From IMG/VR virus record IMGVR_UViG_3300042945_001689, positions 1 through 64,000 of that record: a DNA stretch of 64,000 bases. The stretch is one strand, 5' to 3'. Positions within the stretch are counted from its first letter, which is position 1, and every line of letters begins with the position of its first letter. A program made the translations under genes and the position numbers. Positions 1 through 8,500 of the stretch are shown here, piece by piece. The DNA is from a virus. The notes beneath the pieces were generated by a model. It was not told the origin of the DNA and ran no database searches. It saw only the letters and a list, made by a program, of their open reading frames with translations.

Positions 1-268
1 TCATTGTTGCTTCATCAATAACTTCATATGCCTTTGCAATAAGTTTTCCATAATGTGCATCTGCAGCAGCAAGTGCTTCTTTAGCCCTAGAACGAATGGC
101 ATCATTTGCAGATACCATAACTTTCCATTCATTTAAATGTGCAACAACACGAGTTCTTGGAATACTTAAATCTTTAGAAATTTTTGTTGGATCGCTACCT
201 TTTAAATATTCTTCAACAACCTTATTGATTTCATCTAGATGTTCTACTATTTCAATATCTTTAGACAT
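1..268 (-). CDS. HTH DNA-binding protein, partial (terminase small subunit-like?)
   Basis: The gene starts with ATG at 268 and runs off the left edge, so only about 89 residues are visible. Residues 15-45 form a helix-turn-helix-like segment (EEYLKGSDPTKISKDLSIPR followed by a basic recognition-like helix), then an alanine-rich helical stretch. This layout resembles small terminase subunits or phage transcription factors, which recognise DNA through an N-terminal HTH. Its start overlaps the end of the DUF3310 gene by 8 bases, so it belongs to the same operon. Without the C-terminus, terminase and regulator cannot be told apart. HTH call fairly confident, specific role low. Confidence 0.6.
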   Translation of the reverse strand, partial: MSKDIEIVEHLDEINKVVEEYLKGSDPTKISKDLSIPRTRVVAHLNEWKVMVSANDAIRSRAKEALAAADAHYGKLIAKAYEVIDEATM

Positions 269-500
269 TTTTTCCTTCAATTCTATTAATTTCATCTTGT
301 ATATAAAAGATAGCCTTCTTTAAATCTTCAATATGTCTATACTCATCTTTTAATCCTGCTCTCCATAAATATTTAAATGCATTTCCAATATTAAAGTTTC
401 TATGACGGGTAATTTGAATACACTCAACACCAGATGGATCTGACGTGTAATGCTCAGGGTGATTCACCTGGTCTACTGTGATTTTAAGACTATCGCTCAT
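261..500 (-). CDS. DUF3310 family protein
   Basis: The protein has 79 residues from the ATG at 500. An upstream in-frame extension exists but would overlap the whole preceding HTH gene, while the ATG at 500 forms an ATGA junction with that gene's stop. The sequence has the DUF3310 signature: NHPEHYT near residue 13, then ECIQITRH, then FKYLWRAGLK and a C-terminal helix with DLKKAIFYIQDEI. The family is widespread in phages near nucleotide-metabolism and replication genes and has sometimes been labelled nucleotide kinase, but I know of no firm function. Small, complete and typical in length. Confidence 0.85.
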   Translation of the reverse strand: MSDSLKITVDQVNHPEHYTSDPSGVECIQITRHRNFNIGNAFKYLWRAGLKDEYRHIEDLKKAIFYIQDEINRIEGKNV

Positions 501-655
501 CTTTTTGACTTCCTTAATCCAAATTTTGCAAGATAAACATAGATTGTTTCTATGCTTGCCCCACACTCTTTTGCAATTTCTTCTGGAGACTTTTTGTCAA
601 TAACAAATCTTTTCTTTAGCCATACCTCTGAAGTATAAAGTTTAGCAGACATCAT
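497..655 (-). CDS. small helix-turn-helix protein
   Basis: This 52-residue gene has an ATG at 655 in an ATGA overlap with the stop of the gene before it, and a stop that overlaps the DUF3310 start. A second ATG follows at once. The sequence holds a compact HTH: SPEEIAKECGASIETIYVYL (about residues 23-42), with a basic C-terminus (LRKSKR). Such minimal HTH proteins resemble the DNA-binding unit of resolvases and sigma-like factors and may regulate transcription. Coupling on both sides supports it as a real gene although it is very short. Confidence 0.7.
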   Translation of the reverse strand: MMSAKLYTSEVWLKKRFVIDKKSPEEIAKECGASIETIYVYLAKFGLRKSKR

Positions 656-834
656 GCCTCTTTGTCAACTTTAATAACGGGATCAAGCCTATTCCAATAT
701 CCGTGAGGGCTACCTTGATACATCTGTCCAGTTTCACGATCCATCAATATCCACTTTGTTGGAGCAAGAGTTCTTACAGTTAAGATTACGTCAGAATCTT
801 CCTCTTTAAATAAAAACATGTCTCTATCGCTCAT
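652..834 (-). CDS. conserved hypothetical phage protein, 60 aa
   Basis: A 60-residue protein with an acidic start (FKEEDSD) and a middle segment TKWILMDRETGQMYQGS that looks like a beta-hairpin. The pattern WxLMDRETGxxYxG recurs in small phage proteins of unknown role, possibly an SH3-like or WD-like fold. The gene is locked between neighbours by 4-base overlaps at both ends, so it is translated with them. No catalytic motif, membrane segment or cysteine is seen. Function unknown. Confidence 0.6.
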   Translation of the reverse strand: MSDRDMFLFKEEDSDVILTVRTLAPTKWILMDRETGQMYQGSPHGYWNRLDPVIKVDKEA

Positions 835-1475
835 ACTTCACCATCAAATTCAAGAACATCATAGTTATAGGCATTGGAATCCTCAAGTATCCACTTGTCG
901 TAACTTTCAACATCCCATTTATTTGTATTAATTAGCCTATTTATTACTAGATCTTTTTTAGTAACAAATGATGGCTCTTTAATTCTTACCCTGTTGTTTG
1001 GCTGTACCGCAAAATTTCCATCATCTCTTTGTATTACATGTCCACATTTATGTTGTCCTGGATTTTCAGAATACCCATCATCCAAAATATTAGTTTCTGG
1101 GCTATGCCAATCTAAAGTAAATAGATAAGTTCCAGGAACATTAGTTTTATTTCTATCAATATAAGACATTCTCATATTGCTTAATGCCTGAAACTTTGTA
1201 ACAGAAACGTGTGAACTAAAAGAATTCCATAAAACAAGATTATGTATCGGCTCTTCTGGAACTCCTGGTTTAGTGCAGAATGCATTAATTGGCATTCTCC
1301 ACCAAATCCCACCATCTTCCATCATAAAATGAAACAGTGGGCTTCTTGCTTTAATACTTGAAACACCAAATATTACACATGGAAAATACTGATCATGACT
1401 ATCCAATTGATCTCTTAAAAAATTTCCACGAACATAACATTCAATTGGTGGTATGTTTGCATTTAACTCTGGCAT
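831..1475 (-). CDS. conserved hypothetical phage protein, 214 aa
   Basis: I choose the ATG at 1475. It forms TAATG with the stop of the RuvC-like gene and has a purine-rich AAAAGGGGG Shine-Dalgarno; a TTG start 21 bases upstream would place this signal inside the coding region. The 214-residue protein begins MPELNANIPPIECYVRG and contains aromatic-rich segments (GGIWWRMP, LVLWNSFSSHVS) and a central DWHSPETN. It looks like a globular beta-rich protein of a family seen in large phages near replication genes, with no assigned activity. Cysteines and histidines are scattered rather than in a zinc-finger pattern. Confidence 0.65.
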   Translation of the reverse strand: MPELNANIPPIECYVRGNFLRDQLDSHDQYFPCVIFGVSSIKARSPLFHFMMEDGGIWWRMPINAFCTKPGVPEEPIHNLVLWNSFSSHVSVTKFQALSNMRMSYIDRNKTNVPGTYLFTLDWHSPETNILDDGYSENPGQHKCGHVIQRDDGNFAVQPNNRVRIKEPSFVTKKDLVINRLINTNKWDVESYDKWILEDSNAYNYDVLEFDGEV

Positions 1476-2047
1476 TAACCAACCCCCTTTTCCCAATTAT
1501 TTAAACCCCAATGTCCTATGCCACAAGCATCTGCCACATCATTGTCATCTATAATCTTATCATAGTTGATTTCAATAAACTTTATAGTTCTTTCTTTTCT
1601 TATGTTACGCTCATAAGATTTATACCACGCATCTGACTTACCTGGATTTTTTAATCTAATAACAAGTTTTTCTTCTTTAGATAATGCTTTATTTCCAATA
1701 TAATTTTGCCAAGTTATTGGTGATACCTTTGCTACATTAAGCACTCCAGAAACTCCTGCTGCTCCAATAATAGCGCCTTGAACCAACGCAAGATCTGCTG
1801 CAGTTTTTGGACTATTCATAAATACGGTATGTTCAATAATTATAGAATCAGTATTAATAAATGATTTATCTTTTAAAAACGACTGCACTTTTTTTGATGC
1901 ATCAATACATTTTTGATAAATATCTTTTCCTTCAAAATTAATCTTTCCAATCATTTTTAAATTACCAAACTCAAAAAGGGCAAATGCTAAACTATTAGTG
2001 CTTGCATCAATAGCAACAAATTTTTCTGGTCTAACGTATGTCATCAT
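1475..2047 (-). CDS. ruvC: RuvC-like Holliday junction resolvase
   Basis: The protein has 190 residues and a RuvC/RNase H-type fold. The first acidic residue lies in FVAIDASTNS (Asp14), the second in DSIIIEHTVF (Glu near 71), and the last pair in DDNDVADACGIG near residue 168, the usual D-E-D-D spacing. These residues bind two metal ions that cut four-way DNA junctions during recombination or before packaging. Bacterial RuvC is about 170 residues, so this is full length. Two ATG codons occur in tandem at the start. It lies next to a Cas4-like nuclease and two genes from other nuclease-like proteins, within a recombination cluster. Confidence 0.8.
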   Translation of the reverse strand: MMTYVRPEKFVAIDASTNSLAFALFEFGNLKMIGKINFEGKDIYQKCIDASKKVQSFLKDKSFINTDSIIIEHTVFMNSPKTAADLALVQGAIIGAAGVSGVLNVAKVSPITWQNYIGNKALSKEEKLVIRLKNPGKSDAWYKSYERNIRKERTIKFIEINYDKIIDDNDVADACGIGHWGLNNWEKGVG

Positions 2048-2324
2048 AGTCTATCAACCCCTTCAACTCTTTTAATGCTTTATTAACTTTTTTATTATCT
2101 ACAGAACAGTTTTCACAATAGTTAGAGTCGTTATATGCTGAAAGAACAATCCCACATCCTCTTGCACATTTACGATCTTTGCCATGTCTTTTTTTGCGTT
2201 TATTAATTGCTTGCTTTTCTGCAATTTTAATTTTTGTCGCTTCAACTCGACATTCTGGACTACAATAAATTTGATAACTTACGGCAGGAGAAAATTCATT
2301 CTCGCACCACTCACATGGCTTCAC
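2031..2324 (-). CDS. zinc-finger protein
   Basis: The 97-residue protein carries two cysteine sets. The first is CEWC near residue 4 with CSPEC near 21, a treble-clef type arrangement. The second is CARGC near 53 followed by CENC near 70. Between them is a strongly basic helix (KRKKRHGKDRK), so nucleic-acid binding is likely. The ORF overlaps both neighbours (Cas4-like upstream, RuvC-like downstream) by 14 to 17 bases, which suggests a joint role in recombination. The family is common in phages but has no specific assigned activity. Confidence 0.65.
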   Translation of the reverse strand: MKPCEWCENEFSPAVSYQIYCSPECRVEATKIKIAEKQAINKRKKRHGKDRKCARGCGIVLSAYNDSNYCENCSVDNKKVNKALKELKGLIDYDDIR

Positions 2325-3123
2325 TCAATTGCTCCAGCGAACCAATTTTAATTACCCCTGGTTCTGATTGGGCGCATGCCTTTTGTATCGGACATCCTTT
2401 GCAAATTTTAGAGTTTGATCTATAATTTTTTTGTGGTAACTGCTTATCTTGCCATGCTTGCCTTACGGTTTTCATCCAGTCAAATGTAGTATTAATCCAT
2501 TGTCTATAGTGATCATTAACACTAATTGGAACTATAAACAACTCATAATTATTTTTATTCTCATAAATCATTAAACCATTAGACATCTTCAATATCTTCA
2601 TATAAATCAACAACTGTGCAATATGATATGTCTTTGCTTTGTTTGTTTTTTTAATATATTCAAAACCTTCATTGCTTACAGTTTTAATTTCAATAACAAA
2701 CTCTTCGTTATTCCACTCAACCATTCCATCTGCCCAGCCATAAATAGGAGGGTCGTTGCTAAGAATTTTAAACTCTGTCGTATCCTTACCATCTTCATCT
2801 ACAAACTTTTTAGCAATCCCAGACTTTAGTAGTGCATCTTGAATTCTACCGTGAGAAAGAGATCCATTAGACATATTTGCTACTGAAAACGGAGTGTTTG
2901 TGCTTTCAAAAACAACACCATCAAATGCGTGATACCAATATCTAGGACATTCTCCATGTCCATAAATTAAGCCTGATGGCGCAAATGTTTTTTTCTTTTG
3001 ATGTTTTGGATCTTGTCCGACCATATAGCCAGACTGTATTTGTTCAATAACTGCATTTACATCTATACTATTTTCTGATTTCGCTGGTCTAACCATTACT
3101 TGCTGTAGTAAACTTTTAGTCAT
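2311..3123 (-). CDS. Cas4/RecB-like PD-(D/E)XK exonuclease
   Basis: The protein has 270 residues. The nuclease core is visible: His91 (SHGR), Asp132 (GWADG), Glu145-Ile-Lys147 (EIKT) and the RecB-type Gln170-x3-Tyr174 motif. Cys59 (GECPRY) together with the C-terminal CKGCPIQKAC matches the four cysteines that hold an iron-sulfur cluster in Cas4 and AddB relatives. Such phage enzymes resect DNA ends for recombination. No CRISPR array or other cas genes are present, so I read it as a recombination nuclease that acts with the RecA-like and RuvC-like proteins nearby. A start with AAAGGA 8 bases upstream fits the ATG at 3123. Confidence 0.85.
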   Translation of the reverse strand: MTKSLLQQVMVRPAKSENSIDVNAVIEQIQSGYMVGQDPKHQKKKTFAPSGLIYGHGECPRYWYHAFDGVVFESTNTPFSVANMSNGSLSHGRIQDALLKSGIAKKFVDEDGKDTTEFKILSNDPPIYGWADGMVEWNNEEFVIEIKTVSNEGFEYIKKTNKAKTYHIAQLLIYMKILKMSNGLMIYENKNNYELFIVPISVNDHYRQWINTTFDWMKTVRQAWQDKQLPQKNYRSNSKICKGCPIQKACAQSEPGVIKIGSLEQLSEAM

Positions 3124-3143
3124 TATATTCCTTTGTTTATATA

Positions 3144-3149
3144 AGTATA
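3144..3149 (-). promoter_or_regulatory. possible -10 element upstream of the Cas4-like gene
   Basis: On the minus strand TATACT lies about 20 bases upstream of the Cas4-like start, with AAAGGA between. No clear -35 or TGn extension is present, so this is a weak call. Confidence 0.3.
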
Positions 3150-3151
3150 CA

Positions 3152-3451
3152 CTATTTGGTAATATATTTTAGTGCTGATACTAAACTGTTTACTGATTCT
3201 GCTGCAGTGTAGTAAATATTTTTCTTTCCCCTGTTACTTTTGTCAACATTTGCCATCCAAGTTGCCCTTAATGATAATTTAGCAGCAATAGCCTGAAGCC
3301 TGACAATTTCTAATGTTGCTACCTGAATTGGGATATCTGGCTTAATAATAAGTTTAGCAATCATAGTAAGTGCAGTTGTAAGATCTTCATCTTCCATATA
3401 GTCTGATATTTCAGATAAACCATTAATCATTTCTAAGGTTGTTTTTTCCAT
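3152..3451 (-). CDS. hypothetical protein, 99 aa, helical
   Basis: A 99-residue, mostly helical protein with an acidic N-terminal third (LSEISDYMEDEDLTTALTMI) and a repeat-like middle rich in Ile, Leu and Ala. It shares one base with the stop of the upstream oxygenase-like gene. Many actinobacterial phages carry a protein of this shape between recA and nuclease genes, but I do not recognise a named family. No catalytic or metal-binding residues stand out. Confidence 0.55.
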   Translation of the reverse strand: MEKTTLEMINGLSEISDYMEDEDLTTALTMIAKLIIKPDIPIQVATLEIVRLQAIAAKLSLRATWMANVDKSNRGKKNIYYTAAESVNSLVSALKYITK

Positions 3452-4089
3452 TAGATTAATCCTTTCTCATATTTCAACTTTAGTGTTTTTTGTTTTATAT
3501 CTATTTGTTTTTTAAATTCTAAACTTATTAAATTATCTTTTTCCGTTTTTTCTGAAAATTGACATAAAAGCATGTCTACATGTTCCCCTTGATTAAATAT
3601 TTTTTTCTCTCGCCAATGAACTTGATGAGTTCCAGAAAAAATTAATGCCTCATTATTATTTAAAACATACTTAACATTTTCTATAATAATTGGCCACGAT
3701 GTATTACTTTTTAACTGAACATCAAATGTTAATCTTGGTTGTTTAAAATTTGTATCTACATGTGGCAATAATTTTGGATTACCGTAATCTAAAGAGTATC
3801 TTGTAAAAGATATGCTTTCTAATTCTAAGTCAACGTCTGAACTTTTTTGCGCTGTATCTATAATTTTATTTACAAGACTTGCACTAATCTTAAAATCAAC
3901 TGTTCCATTATTTTGTATTGTATTTTCTTTCCAATACAAAGCAGAATATAGTCTTCCTAAATCATCTTGTTTTCTATAAAAATTATTAATTTCTAAATTA
4001 ATTTCTGAATACAATAATTTTATTTCTTCTGCTGAAAATATATTGCTAACTACAAAATTATTATTTACAATACTGCTATCATTTGACAT
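3451..4089 (-). CDS. divergent 2OG-Fe(II) oxygenase-like protein
   Basis: The 212-residue protein (ATG at 4089; a GTG lies 9 bases upstream) has an HxD pair at His110-Val-Asp112 in LLPHVDTNF, and a distal histidine region at THQVHWRE (His155 or His158), the spacing expected of a double-stranded beta-helix Fe(II)/2-oxoglutarate oxygenase. It lacks the YLNDDYEGGE block found in the P4H-type enzymes further along the window, and the usual basic residue that binds 2-oxoglutarate is not obvious. It therefore belongs to a different branch and may have another substrate. Its position among replication genes hints at DNA, nucleotide or protein modification, which is only inference. Confidence 0.55.
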   Translation of the reverse strand: MSNDSSIVNNNFVVSNIFSAEEIKLLYSEINLEINNFYRKQDDLGRLYSALYWKENTIQNNGTVDFKISASLVNKIIDTAQKSSDVDLELESISFTRYSLDYGNPKLLPHVDTNFKQPRLTFDVQLKSNTSWPIIIENVKYVLNNNEALIFSGTHQVHWREKKIFNQGEHVDMLLCQFSEKTEKDNLISLEFKKQIDIKQKTLKLKYEKGLI

Positions 4090-4381
4090 TATTTTCACCT
4101 TTTAATATTTGTTCTAAAACATCTACCTCTATTATAGCAAGTCTTATTTTTTTATTTCCTTCTCCTAAAACAATAACAAGTGCTGGATCACTATTATTCT
4201 TGATTGCATCTGTTACTACTTTTGCCCAAACATCAGAATTCAAAGTAAATGATTTTGCACTTTCTTTAAAATCTACAGTAAAACCATTCCAAGATGCATC
4301 TCCCTTTTTAGTATTTCTACCAGAGTTTTTATGCTGTGCAGCACCTAACCTTTTAGACTCAGAACGCTCACTCATTTTCAT
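4079..4381 (-). CDS. small nuclease-like (Hjc/PD-DEXK-type?) protein
   Basis: The 100-residue protein starts with a basic tail (SERSESKRLGAAQHKNSGR), then KKGDASWNGFTVDFKES, and ends with a beta-rich part (PALVIVLG, IRLAIIEVD). The order basic tail, Gly-Asp, then Val-Asp-Phe-Lys, then Ser near FTLNSDVWAKV resembles minimal phage PD-(D/E)XK resolvases, with Asp-x-Lys as the catalytic strand. It sits between RecA and the Cas4/RuvC genes. The assignment rests on pattern only; a non-catalytic DNA-binding protein is possible. A second start codon lies two codons in. Confidence 0.45.
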   Translation of the reverse strand: MKMSERSESKRLGAAQHKNSGRNTKKGDASWNGFTVDFKESAKSFTLNSDVWAKVVTDAIKNNSDPALVIVLGEGNKKIRLAIIEVDVLEQILKGENNVK

Positions 4382-4544
4382 AATCCCTTTTTGATTTAGG
4401 AAGTAGATTTACTTTAGACATATGTTTTTTCGTACACATCCAAGTTACGTCTTTTGTTTCAAGCCAAAACCTACAGATATCTACAACTTCACTACATTTT
4501 TGACATGCAAATTTACCAGTAAAAGTTTTAAACTTTTCAGACAT
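4368..4544 (-). CDS. small zinc-binding protein, 58 aa
   Basis: This 58-residue gene begins with ATG at 4544, overlapping the end of recA by 8 bases, and its stop overlaps the next gene. Cysteines at CQKC (residues 14-17) and later WMCTKKH suggest a single zinc-binding knuckle, and the tail is lysine-rich. The coupling to recA suggests an accessory role in recombination, but no family is recognised. Confidence 0.6.
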   Translation of the reverse strand: MSEKFKTFTGKFACQKCSEVVDICRFWLETKDVTWMCTKKHMSKVNLLPKSKRDYENE

Positions 4545-5553
4545 TATTAACTTTATTCTTTATCATATCTTGTAAGTCTAAATCTTCTCTTACTCTACTT
4601 ACAAATGTATCTCTACCCTGAATCTTTGTACCATCGTCAAGTTGATACCAAGCACCAGTCCTATTGATTATCCCCAAACTTTCTGCTGTATCAACCAAAT
4701 CAGCGATGGAATCAATACCAAGATCATCACCTCTAAAATAAAAATCATACTCACCAGATTGGAAGGATGGAGAAGTTTTTGAAAACTGTAACTCCCACCT
4801 AACTTTACGACCAACCTTTTCTTCAATGAGTTTGTCTCCGACATGTATCTTTCCCTTCAATGCTTGATTATCTGATTCTGATGAAAATAGTTTAACAACA
4901 GTTGATGAGTAAAACTTTGTTGCCTGACCACCAGTTGGTTGTTGGCTGGTATACATTGCATTAATATTATTTCTTGATTGTGAAATAAGAATAAACAAAG
5001 TTGGCTTAACTTTATTGTTTGCATAATTAATCATTTTCCACGCATTACTAAAATCACGAGATTCTGCACCAATTTGTTTAGTATTTTCTAATTGTTTTAG
5101 TTCATCCGTATCTTTTTCAAAATATATTGCTGGTAATAATGAAGTAATTGAGTCAACTACAATTAAATCAACTCCAGCCTCCATTAGTTGCACACCTACA
5201 TCAACCATTTCATTAATTGTTCTAGCCTTTGAAACAATTAATTTAGATGTATCTACGCCAAGTTTTTGTGACCATTCTTTATCATATGACATTTCAGCAT
5301 CAATCCAAGCACAAATCTTTCCTTCTTTTTGTGCTAAAGCAACTGTCTGAAGGCATAGAGAAGACTTTGCAGACGACTTAGATCCCCACATAAGAACTTG
5401 TCTACCATACGGCAAACCACCGTTTAAAGCCCTATTAAGACCAGTGCTAGGTGTTGCTGCATATTCTGTTGCTGGAACTGAATCTCCAGACATTATGCTT
5501 TTACGTAATTTAGGATTAAGTTGTGCTAAGACTTCTTCTATACTAACTGACAT
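4537..5553 (-). CDS. recA: RecA-like recombinase
   Basis: The protein has 338 residues from the ATG at 5553, chosen because GGAGG lies 6 bases before it and directly abuts an ATG two codons upstream. RecA binds ssDNA as a filament and catalyses strand exchange using ATP. Walker A is at residues 57-65 (GSKSSAKSS): the normal Gly before Lys is Ala and the normal Thr after it is Ser. The Walker B strand reads LIVVDS, and the L2 region has TGGQATKFYSS, which matches RecA closely. The start overlaps the DnaE gene end by 11 bases, so replication and recombination proteins are co-translated. The altered Walker A is common among phage RecA/UvsX relatives and need not mean loss of function. Confidence 0.92.
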   Translation of the reverse strand: MSVSIEEVLAQLNPKLRKSIMSGDSVPATEYAATPSTGLNRALNGGLPYGRQVLMWGSKSSAKSSLCLQTVALAQKEGKICAWIDAEMSYDKEWSQKLGVDTSKLIVSKARTINEMVDVGVQLMEAGVDLIVVDSITSLLPAIYFEKDTDELKQLENTKQIGAESRDFSNAWKMINYANNKVKPTLFILISQSRNNINAMYTSQQPTGGQATKFYSSTVVKLFSSESDNQALKGKIHVGDKLIEEKVGRKVRWELQFSKTSPSFQSGEYDFYFRGDDLGIDSIADLVDTAESLGIINRTGAWYQLDDGTKIQGRDTFVSRVREDLDLQDMIKNKVNNV

Positions 5554-8500
5554 GTACATCCTCCAATGTTACTGTTCCGTCTTTTGTCTTTCCAAAATCA
5601 AACTTATAGGATTTTCCTTCTTCAATATGCATATATGCTTTTGCAAATGCCGTAGGAAATACTGTGACAGAATGAAGATCTCTAGATGTATCTGCAAGTG
5701 TTAGAGAAGCCATCTTTTTACCTGTCTTTGTAATTCTTGGTTTAAGAGATATTACAAACATTTGATCGTCCTTGTATGGTAACTGTTTGTATCCAAGAAA
5801 CTTAACAAGTGCGTGAGATGATTCTTTTATTTCTTCAGAGGGTACGAAAGATACAATCCTATTATCATTGCAAAGAACCAAGTAAGAACGACCAGTCTCA
5901 ATAGTCGTATTTTCATCATCAAATATACCCACAGACCCAGTTTTGTCCAAAATTTCAACTCGTGACCATCCTGTTCCTCTTTTAATTGATTTTACCATAC
6001 CCATAAAAATGTATGATCCCTTTTCTTCAAAGTCAACAATATCCTGAATAAATGCATAGTAGTGAGAAGGTATTGTAATATTAAACTCTGGAAGATTTAA
6101 ATATTCATACAGGTTTTCTTTAATCTCCTGATCATTTCTAGGATTATCATCAAATGTTGCTGCACCAATTACTCTAAGTGCTTGGAGTGCACGACTGTTT
6201 ACTCCGTTGCCCTTGGTGAATGTAAACCCTTCAAGTTCTTTGTAAGAACTAAATGGTCGTGCTGCAATATATCTTTCTGCAATTTTGTCAGATATGTACT
6301 TGATAGCAGTGAGCCCAAACCGAATACCCTTACCTTCAATTTTAAAATCGATATCCGAATCGTTAATGTGAGGTAACTTAACGCTAATGCCCATTCTTTT
6401 TGCTTCAATAAGATATTCAGTTCTTGCATCTTTATCCTTTTCATTCTTTAGCACTGAGTACATAAACTCAAGTGGGTAATAATATTTTAGCCATGCTGTC
6501 CAATAAGATAGTGTAGAGTATGCTACTGCGTGTGACTTATTAAATGAATACCCCGCGTGAGCCTCAAAATCATGCCATAAGTCACGAGCAATGTTTGGAG
6601 AAACAAACTTAGATGCACCCTCTACGAACTTCTCTTTAAACTGATCAAATTCTTTAGCATCTTTTTTCTTGCCAATGATCTTTCTAACTTTATCTGCTTC
6701 TGACATGGACATACCGCCAAGGTGTACGCATGCTTGCATAACTTGTTCCTGGTAAAGAATGCAACCATAAGTATCCTCCGTAAATGGTTTTAGTACTTGG
6801 TGTGTATAAGAAATATTTTGACGACCATGTTTACGATCAATATAGTCCTTTCCAATAGTGTTCATTGCGCCTGGACGAACAAGTGCGTTTGATGCTGCAA
6901 GTTCATTTAGATTCTTGACACCCATTTTAACAAGAAGGTTTGTGTATGGTGCTGCTTCACATTGAAATACACCCTTTGTATATCCATCTGATAGCATCTG
7001 ATAAACATTTGCATCATCCATCTTAATCTTAAGAAGGTCAATCTTTTTGCCATCTCGTTCTTTGATTATGTTAATTGTATCCTTAAGAACAGATAAAGTC
7101 TTAAGACCCAATGCATCAATCTTAATCAAACCAATTCTTTCAGCCTCTTCCATATCAACACCAACTACAGGAATTCTTTCATCAGATCCAGTAGATGATC
7201 TTGTCTCAAGTGGTGCGTATCTAAAAATTGGTTCCTTGCTTGTTACTACACCTGCTGCGTGGATTCCTGTACCACGAATGCGACCACGAAGTTGTTCTCC
7301 ATAGACTTCTACTTCTGGATACTTCTCACGAAACTCTCTTGTTGATTTTGAACTACAGAAATCATCCCACGAGTCTACAGTCTTTAAAACCTTATTTACA
7401 TCTGACAGTGGAATATTTAGTACTCGTGAAACATCTCTCACAATTCCTTTGCCAGTAAACTCAAGGAAAGTAGCAATAGATGCAACGTGTCGATACTGTC
7501 TAACAAGATAATCTTTTACTTCTTCACGGCGAGTATCTTGAATATCTGTATCAATATCTGGAAAGTCATTACGCTCTGGGTTAATAAAACGGAAAAACAA
7601 AAGGTTATGCTCAATAGGATCTATGTCTGTAATCTTTAGTGCATAACAAACAAGAGAACCAGCAGATGAACCACGACCAGGCCCAACCATTATCTCTTCT
7701 TTCTTGGCCCAGTTGATCATGTTACTCACAACAAGGAAGTATGGAGCAAACTTCTTATCTTTGATAATTTGCAACTCTTCTTCAAGTCTATCAAGATACT
7801 CTTTGTTTTCTGATAAACCTCGCTCTGCCAAACCTTCTAATGCAACCTTTGCAAGTTCTTTATCAGGACTCTTGTACTGTACTGGTAGTAGGTTTAAGCC
7901 TTCTTGAATTCCATAGTCTCCTACTGTCTCTGCTAATAGGAGTGTGTTTGAGTATATGTCTGGTCTATCAATACCCTGCGCTTCCATGGCTGCTTTAATC
8001 TCTTCGTATGATAGCAAGTGTATATCAAACTTGTTAAATGACATCTGACGATCTTTGCCATAGAGATAGTCAAGGCGCTCCATCATGTTGCCCTTTTTCT
8101 TTGACTTTTCATATGTTGCATCTTTTACGAACTTACCGTGTGTGTTCATAAGCAACTTAAACTCTTGAACTTCTTTTTGTGATGAGTCAACATGGTGGCA
8201 GTCTGGTGTTACAACAACCTTAATACCAAACTCATCCGCAAGTTCAATTAAATACTTATTAATGTGCGCTTCGTTGTGAGGCATGACTTCAATATAGTAG
8301 TCATCCTCAAAGCGTTCCTTAAACCAAGATATATATTTCTTAGCAAGAGCAAACTCTTCTTCTTCTAGTGCCTTTACAAGTACGCTACTTGGACAGGCAG
8401 ATGTTACGATAATACCCTCTTTGTACTTTTCAAGAATCGTAAAATCAAATCGTGGCTTTTTAAAGAAACCATCTGTCCAAGATAATTCACTAATCTTGTT

